DNA of 64,000 nt. It comes from Choristoneura fumiferana (Eukaryota > Arthropoda > Insecta > Lepidoptera > Tortricidae). Position numbers and translations under genes: made by a program. Below, one piece after another: positions 26,164 through 38,302 of this stretch (the stretch's first letter is position 1; every line of letters starts with the position of its first letter). Location of the stretch: the NCBI RefSeq assembly GCF_025370935.1, contig NC_133473.1:9491842-9555841 (forward strand). The letters run 5' to 3'. The notes below the pieces were generated by a model. That model made no database searches. It worked only from the letters and a program-made list of their open reading frames with translations, and was not told where the DNA came from.

Positions 26164-28010
26164 TAAACACTTGAAATTAATTCAAATAAATAAAATAATT
26201 AAGAAATGTGGTACCTAACCTAATTAATAGTAATTTAAACTACCTGCGTTAAGGTGTCCAACTTTTTGGTCTTCACCCATTTATTCTAATAAAATTAATA
26301 AATGTAAATTCAATTTTAATGTAATATTTTATTAATGTAATTGAGATGTTAACAAACATACGAGTACGGTTTGAAGCTGTGTTAATAGATGTACTTATAT
26401 TTTGAATTAATTTTGATTTAATAAATTCGGGCTTTTGAATAAATTTAATTGAACAATGTATAATTTATTCACTATACAATCAAGCATTTATTACGGTTTA
26501 TCTTAATACTTAGTAATGTTAAAGGAAACTATCCGAGTTGGCATAATAATAAAGACAGAGAGATTCAAACGACTGTTAGCACAAAGCTGACATGACCGTC
26601 GCTGCGCTCATTTTGTAGTCAGAGCTAGCGAGCGAAACGTCGAAGTTATGGAATCGTGAGAGATCGAACTAGAATGTGACACCAGCGTGGCGGCCTATTC
26701 ACGTCAAGGCGCGCCTGCTGCCTGCTGCCGCGCACGTGGTGACAATAGCCTGCTGCAGGTAATTCGATCAATCAAGCCCATGCATGCACCAGAATATAGC
26801 TTAGACCGCTATTTGCTTTACGGTAGAGATCTAATATCTAATACCTTTAAACGAGCAATTCTTGTATAAATATGTATAAATACATATGTTTCGGGGATCT
26901 CGAAAACGGCTCCAACGATTTCGATGAAATTTGGTATTTATACGTCATGCCTGTCCAGTTTATTAAAAGTGTAAACAAACCGATTTCATCAAAATTCTTG
27001 TATAAACACCCACTGGATCGAATCAATAACATATTTATCTATAATTCGTGCCTTTTAACTAGATGTCTAATCATTTTTTTCACCAAAATTCACTTGATTT
27101 CAATATTTATTTTTCATTTCAATAATCTTTGTCAAAATCTGACGTTAGTTCTTGAATGAAACTCGTGTATAATCTGTAGTAGCATAAACTAGCGTAGAGG
27201 TGGTGGAACATTTGACATTTTAAAAATCGATTAATACTCGATTGACTAAGCGATTATTATTTATTTACCGTAAAATTAAAAAATATTTACTGCTTTTATA
27301 ATTGAATAAACAGTCTTTGGAATTAAATGAAGTAGTATTAATTATTTTGCGATAGGTTCTAGGTTTTCACATCACTAAATGTCTATGGTCGGGTTAAAGG
27401 CGTCTTTGTTTACGCTTGTCATAAATTGGATTGGTATACAATATAGGGGTTTTTGGGGATGAAAAATCGATCTAACTTGGTCTTATCTCTGGGAATCGAT
27501 TGTTAATCGCCCATAGGTACATAATGTTATAAAATCTTGTAGGTACTGTAATTTAACCCTAAGGCTGATAACTAGTACGATAAAAGTGGAAAAATATTTT
27601 TATTCGAAAAATACAACGAAAGCATAAAACGAGCCATTTTACCCGAGGCGTTCATATAGCCTCCCGAGTTGGTATGGCGAGGGTGGATAGACACATCGAG
27701 GGGAAAATAGGTTTAATGCTCGAATTTTACACTCTGCTTTTCACTTCGATTGAGAGGAGATTAAATAGCAATAGTGGAAACACAAAGATATCAGAAATAT
27801 ATAGAAACTTTTTTGTTCGTGGCTGTTGACACCTGATTATCTTGGTCTTAGACGAAGATTTTTACTTTATGCTCTAGAGGATAAAAAGTAATTTTATTTC
27901 GCCTATATCCAGCATAAATACTTACTTTACGAGCATGAGAAACGAAAAAATGTTTTGTATGGAACTTAAGCCACATAAGGCTTTATCTTCATACGATATT
28001 TTTTTCTATT
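26164..28010. other. AT-rich sequence with a small GC-rich patch
   Basis: At 26690-26757 a GC-rich patch ends CTGCTGCAG followed by gtaattc, a possible splice donor, but there is no supporting acceptor or family match. Nothing else was seen. Confidence 0.35.
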
Positions 28011-28529
28011 TTTAACCCCCGCCGCAAAAAGAGGGGTGTTATAAGTTTGACCGCTATGTCTGTGTGCGAGTACTGCCTTTTCGCAACGTAACGTTTGGCA
28101 ACCTGTTTCATTTCGCAACTTTTCATTTCACAAACTCTAAAACTGTAAATATTTCAGGATTTATTTCAGGGCCATCGTGTAGAACTCTTTAGGTTAGGTT
28201 AGGTTAGTTTTATAAAAATCCTGAAATATTTACAGTTTCAGAAATATTAAACAGTTGGGAAATGAAAAGTTGCGAAATGAAACAGGTTGCCAAACGTTAT
28301 TCGCCGAAACATTAGTAAACCGTCTGTGTGTCTGTGTGCGTGTCTGTCTGTCTGTCTGTGGCACCGTAGCTCTTGAACGGGTGACCGAGTTGAATGCGTA
28401 TTAATTGAAAGCAAGTTTTCTAGCGATGGTTCTTAGACATGTTTTATCAAAACCGGTTCAGCCATTTTTGAGATATTGAAGTTTGAAGTGACAAAGTCGT
28501 TGGTTTTCCAACTTTTTGTTGGTTAGGTT
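28011..28529 (+). repeat. 'CCCCGACGC' dispersed repeat interrupted by a foldback element
   Basis: The family starts TTTAACCCCCGCCGCAAAAA and ends CAACTTTTTGTTGGTTAGG. Between 'ccgctatgtctgtgtgcgag' and 'gtctgtgtgtctgtgtgcgt' it is split by an insert at 28077-28318 that other copies lack. Confidence 0.8.
28077..28318. mobile_element. Foldback MITE with GGCGAA-type ends, inserted in the repeat at 28011
   Basis: The arms are about 85 bp: left 'tttggcaacctgtttcattt' and 'ctgtaaatatttcaggattt', right their complement, ending TTCGCCGAAACATTAGTAAA. The loop has three TTAGG-like units (28189-28207). The right end matches that of the element ending near 62949. Confidence 0.75.
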
Positions 28530-29170
28530 ATTCCGACATTCGTCCCTGTCGAGAGCATGCTCCTGCCTCTCTACTTGATACCTACCTTACCTTACTTTAA
28601 TACCTTACCTTATCTTAATACCTTTGAAATAACTAAAAAATTAAGGGGCTCAATTGATGATTGTACCTAAATAAGTCGGGAACAGTCTGACCTTTCTCAG
28701 GGATAATTTATAATAATGGTTAGTTAAGCTGTTTAGTTGTTATCATAAGTCATATCCATATCTTCAATCGTTCGTTAACTTGCAAAGAAAATATACACGC
28801 ATCTAAGCTAATTTTTAAGGAAGAAACGTAATATTACCTAAACATGATTTAATTTGTTTTGAAAGGGAAGATATAAAATTACCTTCGTTATTTTATTTGG
28901 CCGTTGGAACTCGAAAAAGTTTGATTGACTTCAAATCACAGAAGTCGGGAGGATCGTGGAAACTCATTAAAAAGTAAATAGAGATTGTAGCGACACCAAT
29001 CGGATGTGACTAATATTGGTTGCAAACAAGTACTTCACACCGTATAGTAGTAGATAGATTTTATGTGCATGTTAGCATTACAAAGTTTTTAAAGATAGAC
29101 GATTATTAGGTAAGTCCAAAGTAATCACACATCGTAAGCAGTTCGTATGAGGGAAGTATTGAAGCGTGTT

Positions 29171-29310
29171 TTTAACCCCCGACACAAAAAGAGGGGTTAT
29201 AAGTTTGACCGCTATGTGTGTCTATCTGTCTGTCTGTGGCACTGTAGCTCTTAAATGGGTGGACTGATTTGAATGCGGTTTTTTTTATTTGAAATCAGGT
29301 TTTTATGTGG
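29171..29310 (+). repeat. 'CCCCGACGC' dispersed repeat, 5' part
   Basis: TTTAACCCCCGACACAAAAA, then 'ggcactgtagctcttaaatg'. It loses similarity after about 29310. Confidence 0.7.
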
Positions 29311-30204
29311 ATGGTTTAATGTTCTTATCGTACTTATATACATTTCGAAGAATGTAATATTTTGTGTACTTGTATCTCAATTTTATCACGTAAGTACAAG
29401 CATTTATCCCCAATTTCGTAAGTACTTACAGAGTTTTTCATTTTCTTTTAAGACTAATTATTTATTCCAAACCAGTTTTTTTTTTATAAAACTGACGCAT
29501 GACCCCTATCTCACCAGATGACAAGTGCAGATGAGGTCAAAGGTGTATCTCACTGGTTCAGTACCTAAAAGCCTCTCTAGCTTTGAAGATACCTATACAG
29601 CTTTGATCAATTACCTTGTTTTTAAAAGCAAGACAACTAAATTCTTCCCATGTGGATTATCCACATTTCAACGTCATGGAAAAAACTAGCCTCAGAAACG
29701 TGATTGTTGAGTGAACAGTGAACACGGAGAGTGGCGTCCCCGAGTGCTTGTTTCATTACTAGATGACTGGGCCGCTGAAAAGCCTTTGTTGTGTGTTCCG
29801 GGCTTGATGATTTGGTGAGCACATTACGAGTACGGCCGCACTGTCCTTGCTTTGAACTCAGGATAAACAAATAAATAAGTTATATTTAAAAAAATCATGG
29901 TAGAATTACCAATATCCATTTGACCCAGTCTCAAGCATAGCTTGTACTCGTACTAGTTATAATCGTATGTACCGGCCGTTAGATACCGGGTAACGTTTAG
30001 CCCGGGTAAGTTATATATCTAGATAGTAAAAAAACTTGGTCCCTCACTATAAAAAATATACAAATATAAAGTTAACCTGAATAACAATCATCTGAAATTT
30101 TCAAATCTATCCAACATAAATCTTAGCCATTTATCCGATGTTATTAATTCGTTAGTATTCCGATGAATTCTATTAATTTTGTCCGAGTGAATAAAAAATA
30201 CAGC

Positions 30205-30207
<3 letters not shown>

Positions 30208-30240
<33 letters not shown>
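30208..30240. repeat. TA microsatellite
   Basis: An uninterrupted TA run of about 28 bp, continuing into ATAATATATAATA. Confidence 0.9.
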
Positions 30241-30243
<3 letters not shown>

Positions 30244-30301
30244 ATAAATAAATATACATATTTGTTACCCCATCACTCCGTCATTTATAAACCGAATAAA
30301 A

Positions 30302-31075
30302 AAAGGATCTGTTGGATCCTAAGGAAATCGAGGGAATTCTTTAAATATTGTAGGGACACCTATGGTAAGTTGAATATATTTAGTAGTAACTCGTGCATTT
30401 GCTCTTGAAAATCATCATTTGGTGAAGTGGAACTGATGATGAAGATCACATTTGACCAACGGAGCTACTACTCAATAACAAATAGTTCACGGGTTGAATT
30501 TCAATTACTATAACTACTATAACACAGTGCCTAAGCAATTTATGCTTATCGTAATGCATATGGTGAAATGGAACGAATGGTGAAGCAACAGGACTCCTGA
30601 ATAATGAACGTCTCTGCATCGAAAAAGGAATCTTCTGTAAAAGGTGAGTAGCAGTTGACATTAAACTATTGTATCTTAGATAATTACACAAAAAAGAATG
30701 AAAAAAAAATTATCACAAAAAATTGAACTAACTAGAAAAAACCATGAAAATAATTTTCTAAAAGTCTGAAGTCGGTGCCTCAGCACGAGCCAGCAGCAGT
30801 AATTGAAGCCCAATATAGGTATAGTATACCTTGAGGTATTCCATCTTAGGCCTCTAGGTTGGCAACGCATCTGCAATACCCTGGCGTTGCAGTTGTCTAT
30901 GGGCGGTGGTGATCTCTTACCATCAGGAGACCCACATGCTCGTTTGCCATCCAGTCGAATAAAAAAAAAAAAAGTATGTAGGTGAGATAGACGACTATAG
31001 GTCCACTCCTGCTGGCACGTGTGAGGCACCGACTTCAGACTGGTAGAAAATTATTTTCATGATTATTTGTAGTCG
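30302..31075 (+). repeat. Composite dispersed repeat with inverted 'GAAGTCGGTGCCTCAGCACG' arms, copy 1
   Basis: It includes 'tagtagtaactcgtgcattt', TTTGGTGAAGTGGAACTGAT and a foldback with arms AGTCTGAAGTCGGTGCCTCA and GAGGCACCGACTTCAGACTG. It matches 53483-54000, except that a retrotransposon stub sits in the foldback loop here. Confidence 0.75.
30819..30978 (+). mobile_element. 3' stub of a non-LTR retrotransposon with poly-A tail
   Basis: TTGGCAACGCATCTGCAATA, 'tctatgggcggtggtgatct', CATGCTCGTTTGCCATCCAG, then an A-run at 30960-30973. The related repeat at 53.9 kb reads straight through this point, giving an empty site. Open frames over this stub are not genes. Confidence 0.75.
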
Positions 31076-34000
31076 GTTAAATTTTTTGTTTTATATTTTT
31101 TTTAATTAATAAAAGTATTCGGTAATTTTTAATAAATAAAAGTATTCGGTTTTGTTTTTATGTCAAATATTTACAAAACTCTTATTTTGCAAGGACAAGA
31201 TGTTGTTTTCGTTTTGTTTTGTTCCTTAAACAAAAATATATTGGTAGATATAATGTTTACCTTGGTATAGGTATACTTACGCTGTAAAAAAACCCTGGTT
31301 TCTAGTTACAGGATTCACTACGCGTAGACTTAATCGTGCAGAGTAATAAATATTTGTACATTAACATTGGAAATGTGTGGGTCAGTTCATTAGAAGAGCA
31401 GCGTGGGTTCCGCAAAGGAATGTATACGGGTGGCGTATTTATTTTAATATTATGAAAACGTTTATTTTTAATATACTTAACTACTGCTTTTAATGGGCAA
31501 GAAAAGCGGCAAGAAAGATATGGTGACCTGCAAGTATGAGCGCAAAGAAAACAAAATGATAAGAAGTACATAGTTGTAAGTTACAATGCAAAAATTTAAA
31601 GTAGAAATGAATTTACTTGTATGTTAAGGATCCACTGTCTGTTCATCTGTAACAGGGTCGTATCATTTAAACCATATCAGGTACATAAGCATATTCGAAT
31701 TTTAGAAATAATACAAAACCGTGTTATTTTTGAATTTTGTTAATTTTAAGGAAATTCAACAGGTTAAATGAAGTTAATTTCTTCAAGACACTAGTGCTGA
31801 CACACCCTTCAAGACACACCCTTACTGTTTAAAAGATAACTAATACCATAATTAAGATACCTAAATAATAACGAGGTAAAACAGTATAATTTATGATGCT
31901 TTTTTAAAGTCCGCAACTAAACTTTGGTTCTACATTTTTAGCAAGAAAAGGTTAAAAAAAAGCGTTTTATGTAAATTTAAAATTAAAAGGGACTAAAAAT
32001 TGTAATAAAATACAATACATTTGTTTACTTCAGTGTTTTAGTTCGATCATAAAAAAATGCATGTGTACGGTGGTGTGGAACCTTTGTGTGCGAGTGCGAC
32101 TTCCACTTGACCATATTTATTTCAAAAAGATCCAATTGAAATCCGAATTCTAAATACATTTCCATATTTGCGAGATACTAAGCCGCGAGTGGTAAAAGGT
32201 CGGGCGAGGACGGCTGTTCATAGATGATCCGGCTACGCGGCTCCCGCCCAAATTACAATCCTTTGAAGATTAATGTTCCATCCAAATTTAATACAACCAG
32301 CGTTGAGTAAAACATCAACCGAGCCCTGACTTGGGCCTGTATTCAATCGTCTGTAAATACATCATAATATTTACGTATCAATCAAATACGTATAATGGGA
32401 TATCAACAGCCTATACGAGCTGACTCATCATCGGTTTATTAATGTCCCTGTGCTTTATTCGAGTAAATGGTTTGGTCTTTTTTATCAATGATTTTTAACA
32501 TTTTGACAAAGTTTTTTTTTTGATAATGAAATTTATAACTGTTAAACGTTCGACTAACGGTTTATTGCGACGGTTTTTTTACTGCATACGGCACTAAGCA
32601 AACTAAACAAATGAGTATTAATTTAAACTATAATTTGATAACTCCAAACTTTGCGCTATTCTCGTCGTACCTATAGCTCACAAGCGACGTTAAAATTAAA
32701 CCTAATTCCGCAGGACTATATTATTTTCGATAGAATTAAACTGTTTTACGCGTAAGTATATTCACGAGAACACCGAAGAAATTGCTTTTTAATCAAATAA
32801 AATGTTCACTTACCCTCGAGGCGGCAGGCGCTGGATCGCGTGGCCCCAAGCGCGGCCGTGCCGCTCAACCCCGCGACTACAACTGATTTTCCAGCGCGAA
32901 AACTTCCCTCCAACGCGTCATAACTCACCCCAGCTCCGAGCCAGCCAATCATAGTCCAATGCTTCCGGCGAACCTCCCGACGCTTCCCGAGAAATCCCGA
33001 GCTTGCAGGGCGGCTTGCTCATCGGGTCTTTTAATCTGAAACGTAAATGCATGGAAAAGAAAATGACCAAATCGGTGAGGATGTACGCTAAAGACCGAAC
33101 GTTCGTGCAACAGGTAGAGCTTCTGAAACTTTTTAAGGCTTAATATACATAATCAACAAATATCCATACTCATATTGATTGAGTTTTATAAATCGACGCT
33201 GTGATTTAACAATTAGCTATACATTTTGATATAAATTTCCACAAAACATGAACGCTCCAAAGATTATAACGAACCTTATTTGGCAGGCTAGAAGTTAATT
33301 AATCTGCGGGGTGTAGGAAGATATACTAAATATGATAAGGATTAAGCGTAAAAGTACGTGGCTGCAAGACATTCATTAAGTTAATTCTGATTCATAAAGC
33401 TGATATTTTGTGCTGAAAAAGAAACAGTGGAGTCGGTGGATTTGTCGGATTACGAATTACCTACTTTACAATTCTAATTATTTGTTTACCGCTAGGAGTG
33501 GGATGGAATTAAATTGTTAATTTATTCTTGGGACAGCTTTTTTGTTAATTGCTCGAGGTGAAATTTAGTATTTCCTTAGCAATGAATGAATTATTATTTT
33601 GTGGACTTTTCCCGTCCAAGTTACATGCTTAGATTTTGTAACAAAAACTTGTGTTTATTTTATTAGGTAATAAAGATTATTTTTTGTACAGTGTAGGTAA
33701 AAATAAAAAAAAATGTTTACCTGAACTTTTATGAGTCATTAAGGAGAGTGATTTTTACGATACCTGTACTGTCTCAACCAACAAAATATGCTTTATTTAT
33801 TGAATTAATTTTATTTTAACCTTGATTAAGGTGTTAATGACATTTTTATTTACTTAATACAGAGAAAAAGTCATCAAGTCTTCTCAAAATAAAAAATGTT
33901 ATTATGCCTTCTCAATCCAATATAAATTTTACCTTATAAGGTAAACTTACTATCGCTCGTCACTGTCCCAGTAGTTGGCATCTTTAATCTTATGACAGCA

Positions 34001-34877
34001 GGGTTTCGTCTATTGGGAATTAGCGTGTCAAGCACTCGGACGTTTACCTTAATTACGATTTATAAATTATACATTTCTTGTAATAATTTTAAACGATCGT
34101 GTCAATCATATATAACACGAGCACCCCCTGACGTGTGTTACAAATTGAAACCCGTCCGTGCGTAGGTCTGGGCGCGTCACGTACTAGCCATTAGATTACT
34201 TGTTTAATTCTTGACCACGGGAGGAGCCGGTCGTAATCTAAGTTGTAAACTAAATCTTGGGTCCCGTCTCACATATCCCCCGTAAGCCTGGCTCGGCTGC
34301 TATTTGAATGTTCCACGAACGGCCACGAATTAGTATGCGCGTTCCATTCGGCCGCCAGTCCCATGGGCCGCAGCTACCTATTCCACGCATTGCGCGACGC
34401 TCCTAAAACAATTAACTTTCAATTAGAAATAAACATATAATTAAAAAAAGCAAGTTTTAACCGAGTGTACGCGTTCAGCCAACGGGTTTGACTTTGGCAA
34501 AAAATGTTTTCGTATCCGTATATGTGTGTCGTGTATGTATTCGTTCGGATGTCTGTTCTACTGTCTGTGTGACATATTTCAATCAATTTTCGAGAAATTT
34601 TGTGAGCAGGATCGACAATTATACTTTGATTATACTATTGAATTGAATTATTTTGTTGTTTAAGTTCTTGTTTTTTTTTTCGAAATTGCGTAACCATAGC
34701 GGTTTTAAGGTGCGCGTAAACTATGCAAGACACATTCGCAAAGTCTACAGCTCGCAGAGCTACTAGTTACAAACTATTTCATTGAATTAGCTTACGTCCG
34801 CGGCTTTACCTTGTAAGATTCCTTTACCCGTGGAAAAACTTAGGTAAATATTCTTTGTGTACTTATGCTAAATTTCA
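31076..34877. other. AT-rich sequence with GC-rich islands at 32.8-33.04 and 33.95-34.4 kb
   Basis: No recognisable repeat and no coding exon. The 34.15-34.40 kb island (GGCCGCCAGTCCCATGGGCC) and the 32.8 kb island are candidate regulatory or non-coding transcribed segments. Confidence 0.4.
32814..32884 (-). promoter_or_regulatory. Candidate minus-strand start site and short first exon
   Basis: The minus strand has TCAGTTG at 32886-32880, a match to the arthropod initiator TCAKTY, then about 70 nt of GC-rich sequence ending CTCGAGG followed by gtaagtg, a consensus splice donor. CCAAT motifs lie upstream (plus strand 32943-32973 region). No TATA box or clear downstream element was seen. It would be a non-coding first exon; no partner exon is identified. 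Confidence 0.3.
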
Positions 34878-35120
34878 TATCGAAAATACAAACTGAAATA
34901 TAGATGCACAGAAAAACCAGAAAAATAAGACCAGCCCTAGGAATCGAACCCAGGTTCTCTACATTCCGTGCCGCGTGCTATACCGCTCTACCACCGCTGG
35001 TGGGGCATCTATATTTCAGTTTGTATTTTCGATATGGGTTTTACGGCATGACCGTGAAAGAAACAAAAATTTGGAATTGAAATAAAAAATACAAAAAGAT
35101 TCCAAAAACCCAATCTTGCT
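34878..35120 (-). mobile_element. tRNA-like foldback element, copy 1
   Basis: Inverted arms GAAAATACAAACTGAAATAT and its mirror enclose a tRNA-like core. On the minus strand the core has GGTGGTAGAGCGGTATAGC and the B-box GGTTCGATTCC. The flank 'tttggaattgaaataaaaaa' is shared with the 55.1 kb copy. Confidence 0.75.
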
Positions 35121-35971
35121 AAATTTCAATTAAAATTTAGGTCTTGAAGTTTTGGAAAGGGGGTTTGGGCGATGATGAGTGAGGCAGTCTGAGACAGACA
35201 GCAAGTCAGGCAGGTATATTAAAATGTATAATAATACAGTTATAATTAGGCAATCAATATAACACTCTTTTAGTACATGTCTTATATTAGGCACATTTTT
35301 ATAGTTATTTGCAAAAAAACAACAAAGATATTTTAAAACAGTTTACTTTTGCACGAGGCGGGGAGAAAAGAATAAACATCTAAGTTTTCAATCTAATCAA
35401 GTAAACATTAAATAAAACAAATGTTACTTTACAATAAAATTCAATCACAACCACAACACACTATAATATTGTTTAAATTTGATTTGCTTTGCTCGAAGGT
35501 AGAAAAACAAATTTTAAGACAAGATGTTATCAAACCATAGATACCATTACCCCGTTTTCCAGATGACAAATAAAAACAAATCTAAATTTCCTTTATATTT
35601 TTTCCTGTTATTTTATACGTATTTAATATAACTGCAATTATTTAACAATTTAATCAGAATAGGACTGCAACGCGTTCAATTTGTAAGTGGGATCTTGGGA
35701 TACGCTCATTTTGTGTATAAGGGAGCTAGCACGGAATCAACCGGCGAGCTAGAATTATGTAAATATGCATACAAATATTTGTGCAAATAAATGGCTTTCT
35801 ATTCAGTAGCAAACGAACTTTGGGGTAAATAGTATGAAAATTATTGTTATTGCAATACTATTTTTAATCCCCATCCGCAATTATAAAGCTGTATTAGGCA
35901 TATTATTGTTGTGGCATTGACATAATTATATTAAATACAGTGGACGTAAATACAATGTATTTACTTATATA

Positions 35972-36650
35972 TACAAGGTGTTAATTAAATAACTGAAAAC
36001 CTCAGACACCCCAAAAGTATTTTTTCATTTTAAGTTAATTGATTGCTTTTATTTTTGAATACCTTCATTATTCTAAAATATATTTGTGTGTGTTTGCTAA
36101 GTCATTAATAGACGACCAGATGGCCTAGTGGTTAGAAAACCTGACCACAAAGCTTGAGGTCCCGGGCTCGATTCCCGTGTCGGGGCAGATATTTGTATGA
36201 AAAATACGAATGTTTGTTCTCGGGTCTTGGGTGTTTAATATGTATTTAAGTATGTATCTATCTATATAATTATATTTATCCGTTGCTTAGTACCCATAAC
36301 ACAAGCTTTGCTAAGCTTACTTTGGGACTAGGTCAATTGGTGTGAATTGTCCCGTGATATTTATTATTATAGTAATTCTACTTCATGTCTAATTCTACAC
36401 TCATAATATGTATTTGTCAGTTGCGCTTTGACGTTTTTAGAAGAAATTCACACATTTATCGAAATGGTATGCAACCTCGCTAAAATATTTAATTGGCGCC
36501 TGTTGCACTCGTAACTTTTAGACTGGGCACAATAAAAAAGGGATTCAAAAACACAAACACAACCTAATTTAAAACATAGTCTATTGGATTCTACTCTCTA
36601 TTCTGAGCAAACAACTTTCTGGTTTTGAGTTGTTTAATTAATACCTTGTA
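35972..36650. mobile_element. MITE with ACAAGGTGTTAATTAA ends, copy A
   Basis: The left end TACAAGGTGTTAATTAAATA is mirrored by TTAATTAATACCTTGTA at the right. It is flanked by TA-rich sequence, consistent with a TA target. It includes 'cctcagacaccccaaaa' near the left and TAACTTTTAGACTGGGCACA inside. A SINE lies at 36111-36370. There is no transposase. Confidence 0.78.
36111..36370 (+). mobile_element. tRNA-derived SINE, copy 2, nested inside a MITE
   Basis: GACGACCAGATGGCCTAGTG head, B-box-like GCTCGATTCCC, body and tail as in the copy at 25.9 kb. It lies inside the inverted-repeat element 35972-36650. The related MITE at 48384 lacks it at the same point, which marks the insertion. Confidence 0.88.
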
Positions 36651-36665
36651 TATTATGTATTGATA

Positions 36666-36830
36666 ACAGTACAATACAATACAATACAACGACTCTTTAT
36701 TGAACACCAACACATAGTAAGCAAACAGAAAACACAGGTTTATAGAGATTTTCATAAAGTCAAGCTATTTGATTGCTTTGGCCACCACAGAATCTTATCT
36801 TAATAAATACATTTTTTACGGACCTTTAAT
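36666..36830 (-). mobile_element. 3' stub of a non-LTR element with TACAA tail, inverted
   Basis: ACAATACAATACAATACAAC on the plus strand is the tail read backwards. Then GACTCTTTATTG contains the complement of a polyadenylation signal. Confidence 0.6.
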
Positions 36831-37001
36831 GGGTATTCTAGACTCCAGTTAAGTACTAAAGGGGATTACTTCCCTAGTTAAAAAAAACCGTTTGTGCTTG
36901 GTTGTTTAATTTCTACAAAAACATAACCCTCCTTCGGGCAGTCGGGTAAAAAAAGACAAAAATCGGGCGAGTGCAACGCCACCCCTTACCATGGAGTAGA
37001 C

Positions 37002-37271
37002 CAGAGGTTTTCAACCGGTGTGCCGCGTATGTTTTCAGGTGTGCCGCGATCGCCGCGAAGTGTATGCGATTCGTACAAAAGGTGTCAACGAGACCCTATT
37101 AATAAGCCTCCGCTGTCCGTTATGTTATACTTATTATGGGTATACTGTACGGAACCCTTTAGGTACTCTACACGCCAGTCCGACTCGCACTTAGCTATTT
37201 TATACTGGCGTGCGGTGAAACATTGATGAACGAAAAGTGTGCCGTTAAAACCTAAAGGTTGAAAACGCCTG
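37002..37271. mobile_element. hAT-type MITE with 8-bp target duplication
   Basis: The left end CAGAGGTTTTCAACCGGTGT mirrors AAAGGTTGAAAACGCCTG. It is flanked by GAGTAGAC (36994-37001) and GACTAGAC (37272-37279), an 8-bp duplication with one change, as expected of hAT transposons. The interior carries a piece of the GGTTCCG family (37145-37195). Confidence 0.85.
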
Positions 37272-38162
37272 GACTAGACATTTGTGACTTCGTGAGAGTC
37301 CGGGTCCATTACTGACTTTTTAGAAAGAGATAGATTACGGACCAAACCCCTTTTGTCGAAGTTATTCGTGAACATCGCAGAGGGAACTTCATAACACAAC
37401 TTTGAAGTTTAGGGTAAAATTAAAGGCTATATAGCAATTCAGAGTGCTCCCGTAGTTTGCATATATACAATTTAGTAATGTAGGCCGTCATTGACTCCGT
37501 TTTCCTGATACGGAGTCGGCAAGTTTCGTATCTTGATGTAGTTACCATATCTGGTCCATTCGGCATTATTTCCGCTGTGAATACAACTTTGGCTGTAAAA
37601 TAGATACAACTGGTTAGTGTTAGGCTTTACTTGTACCTATTGGTTCATATATTTGCTCAATTTAATAGTACGCGACAATTTAATAGTGACGAGTAGTTCG
37701 TCATCTAAACAATCTATTAATAAAAATGTTCAAATAGTTTAATTTTCAAACATCTCTGTATTTATGCAGCCATCACCTATGTTTCACAAATAAAACACAT
37801 TGAGTTTTTGACTTTTGACACTTTTGTTTTAAAAAAAAACTTAACCAACTATAACCAAGTCTACGTGAATAAAATGAACATAACTATCTATGAATTGACT
37901 TGCGTTAAATATGCTGAACGGCGGTAGAGTCAGAGCTCACTATTTTTTAGGCGCATACGACGCGCAGCAAAAATCTCAGCCTCAGTCATTTTTGAACTAG
38001 GTTTTGAAAATTGGCGGCGCTGTAAACATTTAAAAATATGCAATGTGTATGCATAGGCCCTTAGTAAAATAAGTTACATGTCTTAAGTATTTAATGTAAC
38101 TTCCATGCAAGACCCGTCTGTTTTTTTTATACCGTGTTTTTCGGCGTCACAAGCAAGAGTAG

Positions 38163-38302
38163 TACAGTCAAGAGCAATGATATTGACACGGTCAAAGTTA
38201 CAAAAATATGTATACACGATCTTAATGTTAAGTGCATAAAGCCGTGTACAAGTACATATTTTTGTAACTTTGGCCGTGTCGATATCTTTGCACTTGACTG
38301 TA
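38163..38302. mobile_element. Foldback MITE with TACAGTC ends (38.2 kb)
   Basis: TACAGTCAAGAGCAATGATA at the left, GATATCTTTGCACTTGACTG then TA at the right. The arms include GTTACAAAAATATGT and its mirror. It shares its right TAC with the next element. Confidence 0.8.

Noticed and set aside
26690..26757. Small exon ending CTGCTGCAG before gtaattc
   Set aside because: Only a weak donor, with no clear acceptor and no recognisable peptide.
28189..28207. Three TTAGG units, the insect telomere repeat
   Set aside because: Only three and a half units, in the loop of a foldback; similar AGGTTAGGTTA words occur elsewhere in the window by themselves, so it is not telomeric DNA.
30676..31029. 117-codon minus-strand frame
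   Set aside because: It runs across the foldback repeat and the poly-A retrotransposon stub and has no protein family features.
32921..33031. Minus-strand coding exon reading MSKPPCKLGISREASGGSPE between CGTTTCAG and gtgagt
   Set aside because: Open in one frame and flanked by splice-like sites, but no family is recognised and the block is generally CpG-rich; kept only as part of the candidate promoter island.
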